A DNA stretch of 64,000 bases from Lunularia cruciata (lineage: Eukaryota; Streptophyta; Marchantiopsida; Lunulariales; Lunulariaceae). Shown here one piece after another: positions 1 through 10,700 of the stretch; within the stretch, counting starts at the first letter, position 1, and each line of letters opens with the position of its first letter. The stretch is from contig OX419760.1 in assembly GCA_948567375.1 (NCBI GenBank), positions 3,596,001-3,660,000 on the forward strand. The letters are read 5' to 3'. Below the pieces are notes generated by a model. That model was given only the letters and a program-made list of their open reading frames with translations, was not told where the DNA came from and did not search any database. Both the position numbers and the translations under genes were made by a program.

Positions 1-837
1 TCAATTTACTAGTCTATTTTGGAGAACACTCTTTGGTGTCTTTGAAACCAAATTGGCCATGTCCACGGCTTACCATCCACAGACTGATGGCCAAACAAAA
101 CAAGCTAATGGCACTATTGAAGATATGCTTCAGGGCTTCACCTTAGATGAGCAAGAGAGGTGGGACACTTTACTTCTATTGGTGGAATTTACTTACAAAA
201 ATTCAATAAATCTCTCCACCCAAGTCACACCATTCTTCCTCATGTATGACAAGCATCCTTTCACACCTTTGAGCTTGATGAAGATCTGTCTGATGACTAC
301 CAAGGTTGATGTTGTCAACTCTTTTGTTTTGAGAATCCAACAAGGCGTGGAGAATGCCAACAATAGGTTGCACATTGCCAAAAATTGATAGAAGTAGTAT
401 GCCAATGCACACCATAGGCACATGGAGTTCCAAGTGGGAGATTAGGTTTGGCTGTCAACAACCAACCTCACATTAGTAGGCACTAGCAAGCTCAGACCTT
501 GCTTTATTGGGCCTTTTCCCATTCTTTTTTGAATTGGTGTTGTGGCCTATCACCTCAAGCTACCACTACATGAAGATCCACCCAATGTTCCATGTCTCCC
601 ACCTATGCAGATATGTGCCCCTATCAGACCATTTTCCCTCCATACAAGACATTGACCTTGCCCGACACTCATTGATGGCATGGAGGAATACAAAGTTGAA
701 CACATTCTCCAAAAATGCATCCACAAGACTCATCAACCGCATGTGGAATATCTCATACACTGGAAATTTTACCCACTATATGAGGCAAAATGGGAGCTAG
801 TAGCCAACTTGACCCATGCATCAGTGTTAGTAAAATC
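1..837 (+). pseudogene. Integrase C-terminal part and chromodomain of family A gypsy
   Basis: From 53 the frame reads the end of the integrase core, with the typical STAYHPQTDGQTKQANGTIE motif that surrounds the catalytic Glu, and then the usual aromatic/Asn region. A stop lies at 386-388. The C-terminal tail resumes with a HPMFHVSHLCRYVP motif near 560-620. A different frame at about 675-837 gives a chromodomain: a YKVEHIL strand, then VEYLIHWKFYP, then AKWE, ending at TAG. Chromodomains on integrases direct insertion to methylated-histone chromatin in this class. At least one frameshift separates the tail from the chromodomain, so no functional protein is made. Confidence 0.8.
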
Positions 838-875
838 TTTTGAGCAGTAGCTTCGCAACGAGGACGTTACGTCTT

Positions 876-889
876 AAAAAGAGGGAGGT
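876..889 (+). other. Polypurine tract of family A gypsy
   Basis: A run of almost only A and G (AAAAAGAGGGAGGT) ends one base before the LTR start TGTAATACC. This is the normal position of the plus-strand primer used in reverse transcription and supports calling the following repeat a 3' LTR. Confidence 0.7.
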
Positions 890-890
890 T

Positions 891-1612
891 TGTAATACCA
901 ATAGCTAGACAAAGGATCTAGAGATGAAATTTGGTTTGGTAATATCTGTAAGGATTTTATACATGAAAGACTAAGTAGATAAGTTTGAGGTATCACCAAA
1001 AGAGTCCTTCTACTAATAGGCCAAAAACCAAAACATGCTTGGAAACTTTAGAATCAATAGTTAGGCATATGATCTAGAGGTTACACTTGGGGTGGTGACA
1101 TCTGAAAGGATGTTATACATGATGGGGAATGTAGATCAGATAAAGGTATCACCAAAAGAGCACTTCTACTAATAGGGCAAAAGCCAAAAATAACCTAAAA
1201 ACTTTTAAGTCATTTTTGGAGGCCTAAACGGATGAATTAGGCCTCAAAAATGTAACAACTCCCTCCTCCCCACCCCTTCCATGGTTCTTCTTATCAAGAA
1301 CTTTTCAATGGTACCGTACCCATGAGATTCTGAGCTTCCTACAAGAAGATTCCCTAAAGATCCCCTTGGTCAAACCCATTTGCCAACTAGATAGGACAAG
1401 GATTGACATGTGACCCATCCAAACAACTAATCTAAGGACGGAGCTCGCTAATAGGTCACCAATCCTTGTATTGATCCAAGGGTGGAGCTTCCTTTGAGGG
1501 GATCTTCTTTGCTATATAATAAAGAGAAGGTGCTCCTTTGGGGCATCAAAGAATTGAGTGTGAAATCTATGTTTTCTCTCTTGAAGAGTTCTCTTGTACT
1601 TGGAGTATTGCA
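891..1612 (+). repeat. Family A LTR, copy 1
   Basis: This 722-bp LTR begins TGTAATACC and ends GGAGTATTGCA. Copies 2 and 3 end in TATTACA, giving TGTAATA/TATTACA inverted termini. It shares with both copies the TCACCAAAAG motif, the CGGATGAATTAG motif and a TATATAATAAAG promoter-like box (here near 1515-1526). The final T-A-C-A is mutated to TGCA in this copy. It is directly followed, after about 20 bp, by a truncated non-LTR element. Confidence 0.85.
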
Positions 1613-1659
1613 CCATCTTGGATTCACCTGTTGGTACATGTCAAGGAGATCCTTTGGGG

Positions 1660-3392
1660 AGATCCTTATTGCCATGGCTCACTTTAGAGCTCTCTTATCT
1701 ACTACTTTGGCCATGCCGTGTTTTGTATTTCCCTCCTTGGCAGATGATACACACATCATAGGCCCTATAGATCAGATTAGGCAAGCCTATGACTACTTGA
1801 CTACCAAGCTACATCTAGTAGACTTGAGAGTCAAGGTGTCAAAGTGCAAGGCATGGTCCTCTTTAGGTATCCCTCCCCACCTTGAGCTTCCAAAGGGTTG
1901 TATCACATCCACATATGGACTTTGTGTTCTTGGAGTGCCAATAGGATTGGAAGATTTTGTCATACGCTTCTTAGACAATGCCCTTGTAGAGGATGTTCTC
2001 CATGTTGATGACCTTCCATTACTAGGAGATCCACATGTGGCATTTGGTATACTCTCCTCTACTATTGCTCATCGACCATCCTAACTCATCCGTATAGTTC
2101 CACCCTCACCGTCCTTCCTATCACGTTTGAGAGCTTTTGATAAGAGGATTATGGGAGTCTTTGGTGATATTATTGGACCAAGGACATTTGAGTGTGTGAT
2201 AGGGGATTTGGCACAAAGACATATAGCTTTGCTAATTGCATGTGGAGGGGCTGGCTTGCTATCTATGGAGGAGACGACACCTATAGCATTTTTGGGTAGT
2301 TGTGCTCTCTTGGCATCCCTACTTTCCTCTCGTTTTGTGGTTGTTGATAGGCCGGTTTTGAAGACTTATGTGACAAAGGTGGAGGGAAGATCCTTTTCTC
2401 TCCATATGTTATTGCGGCTGACAAAAGATAATGTATCCCCACGGGCACAAGAGGATTTTCCACCTTTTGCTTCACTATCATCAGATTGGACTAGAGGTTT
2501 ACAATCTTCCTTGATGGAGCAATAGTGTGAACATACGCTACATTCTCTCTTAATCAACTTGTCCATTCCTCATGCTACTAGGGCATGTCTTTGCTCTTGC
2601 TTTGGCAAGGATGCAGGCTCTTGGATCCTAGCTTGATTGTGCATTAGGGCATTCCGACTCACACCAGCTACTTTCTCTACAGAGATGAAGTTTTGCCTAG
2701 GTTTGGTCCACCCATCTGCATCTTCATTACTCACTTGTGAGTGTGGTTCTACACTAGATGCAATAGCAGTCCACATGACACGTTGTCCTTTTGGAGGATA
2801 GAGGATAACTACCCATGATGCTATTAGGGACAAAGTGTTTTCTATGGCACAAGAGAGTGGATACTTGGCTTGGAAGGAGCTTTTGTATGCTTTGCAGATG
2901 ACACATGTCAGGGCAGACTTATACTTGGTCCGAGATGATCAAGTGACAATGGCGGATATTGTGGTTACGGACCCTACGCAGGATATAGTTTTGGAGGAAG
3001 TGATTACCCATCCACTTGGATGGGCAGCAGCAGGTCGCAAGGTCTCCAAGTATAGGGGCATGCAGCGAGGTCACATCTTTGTTCCTCTATCCTTGGAGTT
3101 ATATTGAGCGATGGACATGGCATTTAAAACATTTGTCAGGGAGCGCACGAGAGCTTATCATGTTAGGTGTCAGGGGGTACCACTCTCACTCTCATACTTT
3201 GTTGCATATTTTAGACGGCGTGAATGCATTGCTCTACAGAGGGCAGTGGCTGGTGCAATCCTTAGGAAAGCAATCACATTAGGTGATGTTTCTTTGGATG
3301 CTCTCGTTGTGTGTAGACTGTACAACTTGCATAGCTTGGATATCCCAAGTGTGCTAGGGCAGATTTCTCATGTAGACTCTATTGGGGCTTAG
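1660..3392 (+). pseudogene. RT (part), CCHC knuckle and RLE domain, non-LTR copy A
   Basis: The frame covers the RT motif SLADDTHIIG (the YxDD box with Leu in the first place), the RT thumb, a CCHC knuckle CECGSTLDAIAVHMTRC, and the nuclease region RADLYLVRDDQVTMAD followed by KVSKYRGM. The order is that of R2-group elements, where CCHC precedes a K/RPD-X12-14-D/E nuclease; here Pro is Ala. In-frame stops occur after ...STIAHRPS, after LMEQ, in WILA*LC, right after CPFGG and after LELY, so the protein is interrupted. The final stop TAG at 3390-3392 sits inside a palindrome. The open stretch that begins at 1482 uses LTR sequence and is not a real N-terminus. Confidence 0.8.
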
Positions 3393-3396
3393 CCCC
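3384..3396 (+). other. Palindrome over the ORF stop codon, non-LTR copy A
   Basis: GGGGCTTAGCCCC is a near-complete self-complementary 13-mer whose centre contains the TAG stop of the element's ORF. The same palindrome is found at the end of copies B (7715-7727), C (14778-14788) and E (15550-15561). Confidence 0.7.
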
Positions 3397-3480
3397 ATTT
3401 TACCTTTTCTGTCTCTCCCTTGTATGGCTTGATGGGGTCTTCCCATCGTTCATTTTTTCTACGCAGTCGCCTTCTACTTC

Positions 3481-5250
3481 TGAAAGTGAAAGCTGGCTGG
3501 AGACTTGTGATGCTAGTTTGGATGGAACTGGCTTGCTCTTGCGAACCCTTAGTAGTCATCATGTTTGACTGGTCACAATTGCAAACTGTTGATGTGGAGG
3601 ATTGAAACAGCTGGACACGTAAGTGCGGCTTGTGGGGCAATAACCTCGCAACCTTTGCCCAAACCTATGTTTCTTTCGATTTCGATTTGACTCAATCAGA
3701 CCTGCTGATCTGAAGGGTGTAAAGCATACCGTATATCACTCAAGAAATATTAGAATTGAGCTTCAGGTAATACGTCTTCCAAGTGACAATCGGTTCATAA
3801 AGATCATGCGAAGACTGGTAAAACAATCTCCAGAGAACAGATGCATGTGAGCCTGTTCCCTTTCATGGAATTTTTGTCAGCTCTGCGTGAAGGTTTTGTA
3901 AAGTAAAAGGTTGGTTGCAAAAGGCACGGATAAGTACCGCACAGAGCTTCCTTGATAGATTTGACCAATCTAAACTGGTGTGAAGTTACCTAAGTAAACG
4001 TTCTCAACTGCGGAAACACCGGGGTGGTGCGGCTGCGATGATTCAGACATGATGAGTGCTTCAGCTTTGCTGAGGTGACGAAATCATTGAAACTATGAAT
4101 GACGAAATCATTGAACTATTGTGACGAATGCGCTTCACATGGTACTTAATCTTTTGAGGGAGTTTTGATTTCCTCTTGATTCTCAACTCTTCTGCATTAT
4201 TTCGTTTCACATTCCTCGTCTATTTAGAAGGAAATGGAAATACCGAAAGGATGCACCCTGCAGGAAAGAAGGACGTGCATCGTATGTAATCTGTGCCAGT
4301 GATTGGTAAGTCTCGACCACTAGAAACGTTGTAGTAAGGCGGACAATAGACTTCTAACACGCCCCGCATAGACAGGTGAGTATATTTGCATGTCATCAGT
4401 AAGCTCCCTTGCATAGATATCAATATTCGCTAGTGATCGACGAGATGGCAGGCATTCGTGGGTGTTCATACGCTGCCCGAAATCCACTCAAATAACACGT
4501 TACTCACAACAAGAAGCTACAAGTTACAGTCAAGGTTTTAACAGTGGTTCAAAATAGGGCATGACTTCATGCTTGAGAATAATGCATAAAGAAAAAACCC
4601 GCTATCGATCTAATCTATGCAACTCGTTGTCGATCATTTCTTCTCTAGCTAAATCCAATGTGCTGATGGCTCGCGTCTTATCTGCTGATCGGCACTTGGT
4701 CCCTCTCTTGTCATTAGCATTTAGGTTCGCTCCGGTATCCTCGTTCACACCAAGTCAGTCATGGAAATACCAACTACGAGACGAGACGAGAAACCTCAGA
4801 TGTTACATGCCTTGCGCCTACGATTGCCTTCAAGCCATGGAAGAATATCATAACCCCGGTGTTGGCCCTTCGGCCAGGACGGCCACTTGGCGTTTCAACC
4901 GCGGACCAATCGTCGTATGGTGTCGGAGAATCTTCTTAAACCCCCATATCCATCTCAGCAAGCTAGGTGGGAAAGCAATCCTCCTCGTGGCATGTCAGAG
5001 TGAAGGCTTATCGGACGGCCACTTGAGGGCAAAGTTACATCCCCCATTTGGGGTTGGAGGTAAACTAAGTTCTAGTTTAGCACCACCGATAAACTCCAAT
5101 GTTGTATCTGTTCCGTTCCCCAACTTGGAGACGTCTACAACCTATCCGTTCTCGGCCACTATAAGACGATGCCCACTCTAATCCAAGAGGGAGAATTTTG
5201 GTCCTGCTATGGTGAAATTTGAGATCGCCTACAATCGCCTACATTTGAGA
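3481..5250. other. Intergenic stretch, no gene recognised
   Basis: About 1.8 kb of higher-GC, apparently single-copy DNA between a retroelement and organelle-derived fragments. One open frame of 206 codons lies at 4561-5181, but its protein is rich in Ser, Arg and Cys, has no domain, and matches no family I know. No splice-supported or conserved coding signal was seen. Confidence 0.5.
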
Positions 5251-5287
5251 TACCCTCGTGCCGAATTTACCCTTCGGCACGAGGGTA
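5251..5287. other. Perfect 15-bp stem-loop
   Basis: TACCCTCGTGCCGAA and its exact reverse complement are separated by a 7-base loop (TTTACCC). No T-run follows. It lies about 330 bp from plastid-derived fragments, so it may be a plastid 3'-end hairpin carried along, but I could not place it in a plastid genome from memory. Confidence 0.6.
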
Positions 5288-5602
5288 TTTCTCATTCCTT
5301 CTTGATCCGGTCAATTGTCAAATTGTGGTGACGAGATGTAAAAAGACACAGAAAATTTCAAGTGATGAAAAGCTCCCACTCAAACTCTGGCGTTTTAATC
5401 ATCTACTTTGACTACTTGAACGGTACGAGTACGAGATTGGCTCTACCTACATCTCCCAAGAACACATTTTAAAATTGATTCTGTAAGGAGTTTCCACGAT
5501 TCACTAACATGAGTGTATATATATAAGGCAATAGTTGAAGACGGATGTGATGAGATTTTGGATTTTAACGAACCTTTCCTAGGTGCGGGTGATTTTCGTA
5601 AA

Positions 5603-5680
5603 ATTTCCAAACTCGGTTAACAGCCGACCGCTCTACCACTGAGTAACTGAGGATTCTCCTTATTCGGTTAGTTTGGAAAT
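5603..5680. repeat. 11-bp inverted repeat framing the tRNA fragment
   Basis: ATTTCCAAACT at 5603-5613 and AGTTTGGAAAT at 5670-5680 are exact reverse complements. A CGGTTA motif is also present next to each arm. The pair encloses the truncated tRNA-Asn piece, which suggests an end-joining or fold-back event at the junction. Confidence 0.6.
5613..5653 (-). pseudogene. trnN-GUU: Plastid trnN-GUU 5' half (nuclear copy)
   Basis: Read on the minus strand, the sequence matches the acceptor 5' strand, D arm and anticodon arm start of plastid tRNA-Asn: CTCAGTGGTAGAGCGGTCGG followed by the GUU anticodon context CTGTTAACCGA. The T arm and 3' acceptor half are missing, so it cannot make a tRNA. It lies 48 bp from a plastid 23S rRNA fragment; both come from the plastid inverted repeat in normal genomes. 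This marks a nuclear plastid DNA insertion. Confidence 0.85.
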
Positions 5681-5701
5681 TGGCAGCCTTTAATGGCGAG
5701 G

Positions 5702-5821
5702 TTCAAACGAAAAGGGCTTACGGTGGATACCTAGGCACCCAGAGACGAGGAAGGGCGTAGCAAGCGACGAAATGCTTCGAGGAGATGAAAATAAGTATAG
5801 ATCCGGAGATTCTCGAATAGG
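5702..5821 (+). pseudogene. rrn23: Plastid 23S rRNA 5' end (nuclear copy)
   Basis: The first about 120 bases of plastid 23S rRNA are recognisable: TTCAAACGA..., GGTGGATACCTAGGCACCC, AGACGAGGAAGGGCGTAG, GACGAAATGCTTCG and ATCCGGAGATTC. Several substitutions relative to the usual plastid sequence show that it is decaying. Similarity stops abruptly at about 5821, where the expected GTCAACCTTTCGAAC does not follow. It is not a working rRNA gene. An open frame starting inside it at 5772 is spurious. Confidence 0.9.
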
Positions 5822-6159
5822 TTATCTCTCTTTTTATTGGGATAACTGTAGTTGGATTTCAAACACATGGGCTCCATTTTTTCAGTTCCTTATTACCGCA
5901 AAGAGTACCCTTGCCGTTTGCACCTTAGTACTTCTTCAGCTAATCTCTTGTTGTTTTCGCGCATTAAGCGCTTTTATGTTCTTTTATTTATATATATATA
6001 TATATGAAGTGCATATATCCGATAAACAACATGTACTTGAATCACAATGTTATAATAGTATTAAAGCTTCGGAAACTAATGTAAAATGCTTCGAAAGTAA
6101 CCTGCAGCAAAGGCATAAGTGAAAGAAATTGAAAATACCAGACTGCCAATGGACAGTAA

Positions 6160-6400
6160 AGAACGTGAAATCGAGAGCAACTATGCCAACGTTAGCGAGG
6201 GATAGAAAGCTTAATGTAAGAGCCCGCCAGTAAAAACATGAAATCGAGAGCAGCAATGCAACCAATAGTGAGAGGAATAGGAAACATGCTGTAAAAGGCC
6301 GCCAGGATGTAGAGGGTGGATGAAGCTATAGGAATAGAAAACTTGCGGTAAGAACCCACCAAGATGCAATGCGTGGATGAAGCTGAAGAACGTGGGATGG
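6160..6400. repeat. Imperfect tandem repeat, about 3 units of about 75 bp
   Basis: Phrases such as TGAAATCGAGAGCA, GAGCCCGCCAG / AGGCCGCCAG / GAACCCACCA and GTGGATGAAGCT recur at roughly 75-base steps. Units differ by many substitutions, so this is an old array. No coding role is apparent. Confidence 0.45.
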
Positions 6401-6731
6401 AGTTGGTAGGAACACAGTAAACACTAGAGGTCGAGGCAGGAAGCAGTCAGATCGAAGGGAAAATACTAAGGAGTGAAATAGTAGGGGAATGGAGGAGGGG
6501 AACAAAACAAGAATGCTCGAAGGATGTGGTTACAGAAAGGGGGCAAAATGTAAGAGTGTAACTAGAGCAAAGCGTAAGAAGACAAGATATATAAAGTATA
6601 TCACACCCAGTGCTATGGACACTGGAGTCCGGTGATACTAAACAACTGAAGGAAACAGAAGATTGCCATAATAAACCTCCACATTAACACCAACGACTTC
6701 ATCAATGCCTCGCGCAGTGCCGAAGTAGCTT

Positions 6732-6753
6732 TATATATATATATATATATATA
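6732..6753. repeat. (TA)n microsatellite
   Basis: An uninterrupted TA dinucleotide run of about 22 bases in intergenic DNA. Confidence 0.9.
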
Positions 6754-7714
6754 ACTCATGGCTCAGGTGAAGAGCTTCGGTAGGAATATAACCAGATTTG
6801 GAATGCTTGCTTAATCGAGACCACATAAAGACCAACAATGGGGTCACAAATTATGCTTTCTGGTAACAGGGATATATCATTGATGTTCAGGATCGTGTTT
6901 CATGATTAACTTCGTGCAGGGAAGTGAGCTGGGACTGGTCGGCTTTTCTCTATACACCAATCATCGTTTCCTAGTCAGGTTTCTCTAACTGAACGCTTTT
7001 CACAAGATGTATTCAATTTAGCGGAGGAGGAGATTGGAACTCCGAAAAATTCTAAACTTTAAAATAAATGGAAGATTCCAAATTCCACCGAACTCGACGT
7101 CGCTCTCTAGTGCAATGGACACTTTTCTTTCAATTAACAGTATCTTACCGAGGAAGAAAATTTCTAACTAGTGCTCACCTGCTTAACTTTGCGCTTGTCG
7201 GTGTCAAGGTCGTAATCTGAACTGGAATATTCCTACTCAAAAGGATGGCCTTCGCACTTTTGTCGATATGCATAACATGAGGCGGAAAATTTTCTGGTTT
7301 GATTCTCTCATATACATGCCTGAGCTCGAGATCGCAAGAATCCCCAGCCAGTTCCACTCTGGCACACACCAGACTGCTTTCAGCCAGAAAATAAAGGATA
7401 CTCACCAGCAGTGACACCTAGAGAATGATGATACTTGCCGGCCACGGCAATATCACTATACTGCCACAGTAGACTTAGATTCCGCCAGATTTGGTAACAA
7501 TTCAATTCTATAGATCTTTCAAGTTCGGAAGCAAGGTGAGTGAAGCAGGTTCTGTGATGCTTCTCGTGTGTACTTTTCGTGATTTCATTTTCGCTCTTTC
7601 TTGACCAATGCCTCTAGTGTTGGTTGGCTTCTGAAAAAAGGCGACCGCGTAGGAAAAATGAAGGATGGGAAGACCCCATCAAGCCGTACAAGGGAGAGAC
7701 AAAAAAGGTAACAT

Positions 7715-7727
7715 GGGGCTAAGCCCC
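7715..7727 (-). other. Palindrome over the ORF stop codon, non-LTR copy B
   Basis: GGGGCTAAGCCCC on the plus strand is the same stop-codon palindrome as in copies A, C and E. In the RNA it would fold into a short hairpin at the ORF/3' UTR boundary, next to where the RT must recognise its template. Confidence 0.7.
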
Positions 7728-10700
7728 AATAGAGTCTGTATGAGAAATCTGCCATACCGCACCTAAGATATCCAAGCTATGCAAGTCGTACGGTCTACAC
7801 ACAACTGGAGCATCCGAAGAAACATCACCTAATGTGATTGCTCTCCTATGGATTGCACCAGCCACTGCCCTCTGTAGAGCAATGGACACACGCTGTCTAA
7901 AGTAAGCTACAAAGTATGAGAGTGAGAGTGGTACCCCCTGACGCCTAACATGATAAGCTCTAGTGCACTCCCTGACAAATGTGTCAAATGCCGTGTCCAT
8001 AGCTCCATATAACTCCAAGGCTAGAGGAACAAAGAGGTGACCTCGCTGCATGCCCCTATACTTGGAGACCTTGCGACCTGCTGCTGCACTCGCCGCCCAT
8101 CCAGGGGGATGGGTAATCACTCCCTCCGAAACTGTATCTCGCGTAGGATCCGTGACCACGACATCCGCTACTGTCACTTGATCATCTCGGACCAAGTATA
8201 AGTCTGCCCTGACACGTGTCGTCTGCAGCGCATACGAACGCTCCCTCCAAGCCAAGTATCCACTCTCTCGTGCCATAGCAAACACTATGTCTCTAATGGC
8301 ATCATGGGTAGCTATCCTCTATCCTCCAAAAGGACACCGTGTCATGTGGACCGCCGCTGCATCTAGTGTAGAACCACACTCACAAGTGAGTAGTGAAGAT
8401 GCAGATGGGTGGACCAAACCTAGGCGAAACCTCATCGCTGTAGAGAAAGTAGCCGGTGCGAGTCGGAAAGCCCTAATGCATGGTCGAGCTAGAATCCACA
8501 AGCCTGCACCCTTGCCGGAGCAAGAGCGTAGACGTGCTCTAGTAGCCTGAGGAATGGACGAGTCAACTAAGAGAGAATGTAGCATATGCTCACACTGTCG
8601 TTCCATCAAGGAAGACTATAGACCTCTAGTCCAATCTGACGATAGTGAAGCAAACGGTGGAAAACCCTCTTGTGCTCGTGGGGATAGACTATCTCTTATC
8701 TGCTGCAATAACACGTGGAGAGAAAAGGATCCTCCCTCCACCTCTATCACATAAATCTCCAAAAACCAGCCTATCAGCAACCACAAAACGAGAGGCAAGT
8801 AGGAGTGCCAAGAGAGCCCAACTACCCAAAAACGCTATAGGTGCCATCTCCTCCACAGAAAGCAAGCCAACCCCACCACATGAGATCGGTAGAGCCGTCT
8901 GTCTACGTGCCAAATCCCCTGTCACACACTCAAAAGTCCATGGTCCAATAATATCACCAAAGACTCCCATAATCCTCCTATCAAATGCTCTCAAACGTGA
9001 TAGGAAGGACGGTGAAGGAGGAACTGTACGGATGAGGTAGGATGGTCAACGAGCAATACTGGAAGAGAGTATACCAAATGCCACCTGCGGATCTCCTAGT
9101 AATGGAAGGTCATCCACATGGAGAACATCCTCTGCAAGTGCAGCGTCCAAGAAGCGTGTGACAAAATCCTCCGATCCTACTGGCACTCCAAGAACATGAA
9201 GTCCCTCTGTGGATGTGATACACCCCTCTAGAAGCTCAAGGTGGGGAGGGATACCTAAAGGGGACCATGCCCTACACTTTGACACCTTGACTCTCAAGCC
9301 TACTAGATGTAGCTCGGTAGTCAAGTAGTCAAAGGCCTACCTAATCTGATCTACAGGGCCTACGATGTGTGTATCATCTGCCAAGGAGGGAAATACACAA
9401 CCTGGCATGGCCAAAGTAGTAGACAGGAGAGCTCTAAAGTGAGCCATGGCAAATAAGGGCCCCCCCAAAGGATCTCCCTGATGTGTACCAACAACTGACT
9501 CCAAGACGGTGACTCCCTCCTGTGAACCACCATGCTGGTAGTAAAGCGAAGCAGGAGAGCCATAAAAAGACCGCACAAAAGGAATGAGACTCGCCAAGGA
9601 TCCACCAGCCTCCCTAAGCTCTCTAAAGATGGATGCATGTGAGACACTATTAAAAGCGTTCTCAACATCCACCTGTAGGACGACCCACTCCGGATGGATA
9701 TCTAGGAGTGCTCTAATGCCTAGAGATATAGCCTCACATCCTCCAGGTGTAGCTACTCCAAATTGATGTGGACTAAGGTGTTGTCGAAAGTGAGAACGAT
9801 GTTGAAGGACAATGGTACGACTGACCAAACGCAAAAAGATCTCTCCAATAGCAATCGGTCTAATGCCTCCCATGTCCTTCTCAATCGCGAGAAGTCGACT
9901 AGCACCTAAGACCCGACTAACAGGCATAGGAATATCTCCTCTCGCTACTGTTACAGCCACCTGAAACAACTCGGTAAAACCACTAGAAGGATTATCTGCT
10001 TGGAAGCAATCTCTAAGGTGCTCATAAACCATCCCTAACAAGCCTCTTGAGGAAAGGCGAGGGGCAGTGCACAATGCTTGTGCAAATAGCGACCTATCAA
10101 GACATAAAGGTTGCTCATGCTGATAATCTAAGACCTCAAGTGGTAGTCCCTCTACTGCTATAGGATGCAATGAGCGTAGGGAAGAGATGGTCTCATCAGT
10201 AGGACTCGCTATAGACAAAGGGTGTAGCGCTCGTGCTGCTCTACTAAACTCTCCCGCCTGACCCAATGTCCTACATCATCGTAATCGAGTGGAATCTATG
10301 GTATTTTGTGGCAATGTTTGTCTCCTAAATCGTGTAGCCCTAACAGACTTCTCCTGAAGGGCTGCCCAATCCCCCGCTCGGAATCGACGAAATCTAGCTG
10401 CCACCTCTCTATGCCCCGCACGTCCCCCTCTAGCATAACGAAGACACCATCGAGGGAGTAGGAGGAATAGGAACCACGCTAACTTGTCCAAGGGATCACG
10501 TGCCAAACGATCCCGTGGTAGGCAAAAAGCTTGTCTAGCCTCATCATGGAGTGTGCGGGGTAGCCTATGGAATAGACGTGGACTTGGAAAACTAGTCTCA
10601 AATAACCCCAAAATGCAACCCGCCTGAGAAGCTAACCACTCCCACGACTCAATCGGTATCCCTGGAACGATCAACGAAGGTATAGAAGAAGTGTGCGTAA

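Larger units (their letters stand above)
1..1612 (+). mobile_element. Ty3/gypsy chromovirus (family A), 3' end with LTR
   Basis: This is the right-hand part of a Ty3/gypsy retrotransposon cut off by the window start. In order it contains the end of an integrase, a chromodomain, a purine-rich tract at 876-889 and an LTR starting at 891. The LTR family is recognised by comparison with two further copies at 30266 and 32949. The polyprotein frame is broken by stops and shifts, so the copy is dead. Integrase, chromodomain, polypurine tract and LTR in this order is the standard chromovirus 3' layout. Confidence 0.85.
1632..3480 (+). mobile_element. RLE-type non-LTR retrotransposon, copy A (5'-truncated)
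   Basis: The copy starts abruptly inside the RT catalytic region (GDPLGG-equivalent) and runs to the shared 3' UTR, which ends near CTACGCAGTCGCC. It is about 1.85 kb compared with about 3.7 kb for copy B. The 5' truncation is the typical result of incomplete target-primed reverse transcription. The sequence stays very close to copy B, so it is relatively young. No clear target duplication could be matched by eye. Confidence 0.85.
5822..7634. other. Intergenic stretch, no gene recognised
   Basis: About 1.8 kb without a convincing gene. It contains a short TA run near 5990-6005, an imperfect tandem array at 6160-6400 and a longer TA run at 6732-6753. The short open frames here have no recognisable domains. 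Confidence 0.5.

Noticed and set aside
1482..2084. Apparent single protein spanning LTR and RT sequence
   Set aside because: The first part is translated family A LTR; only the part after about 1650 is real RT. The fusion is accidental.
4561..5181. 206-codon open frame on the plus strand
   Set aside because: No domain, unusual composition, no conserved neighbour and no family match. It lies beside organelle fragments, so chance or an antisense organelle frame is more likely.
5251..5287. GGCACGAG arms resemble a cDNA cloning adapter
   Set aside because: The match is part of a longer exact hairpin with genomic-looking flanks on both sides and no vector sequence, so contamination is not supported.
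5772..6122. 116-codon open frame
   Set aside because: It starts inside the plastid 23S rRNA fragment and runs into TA repeats; there is no protein-like feature.
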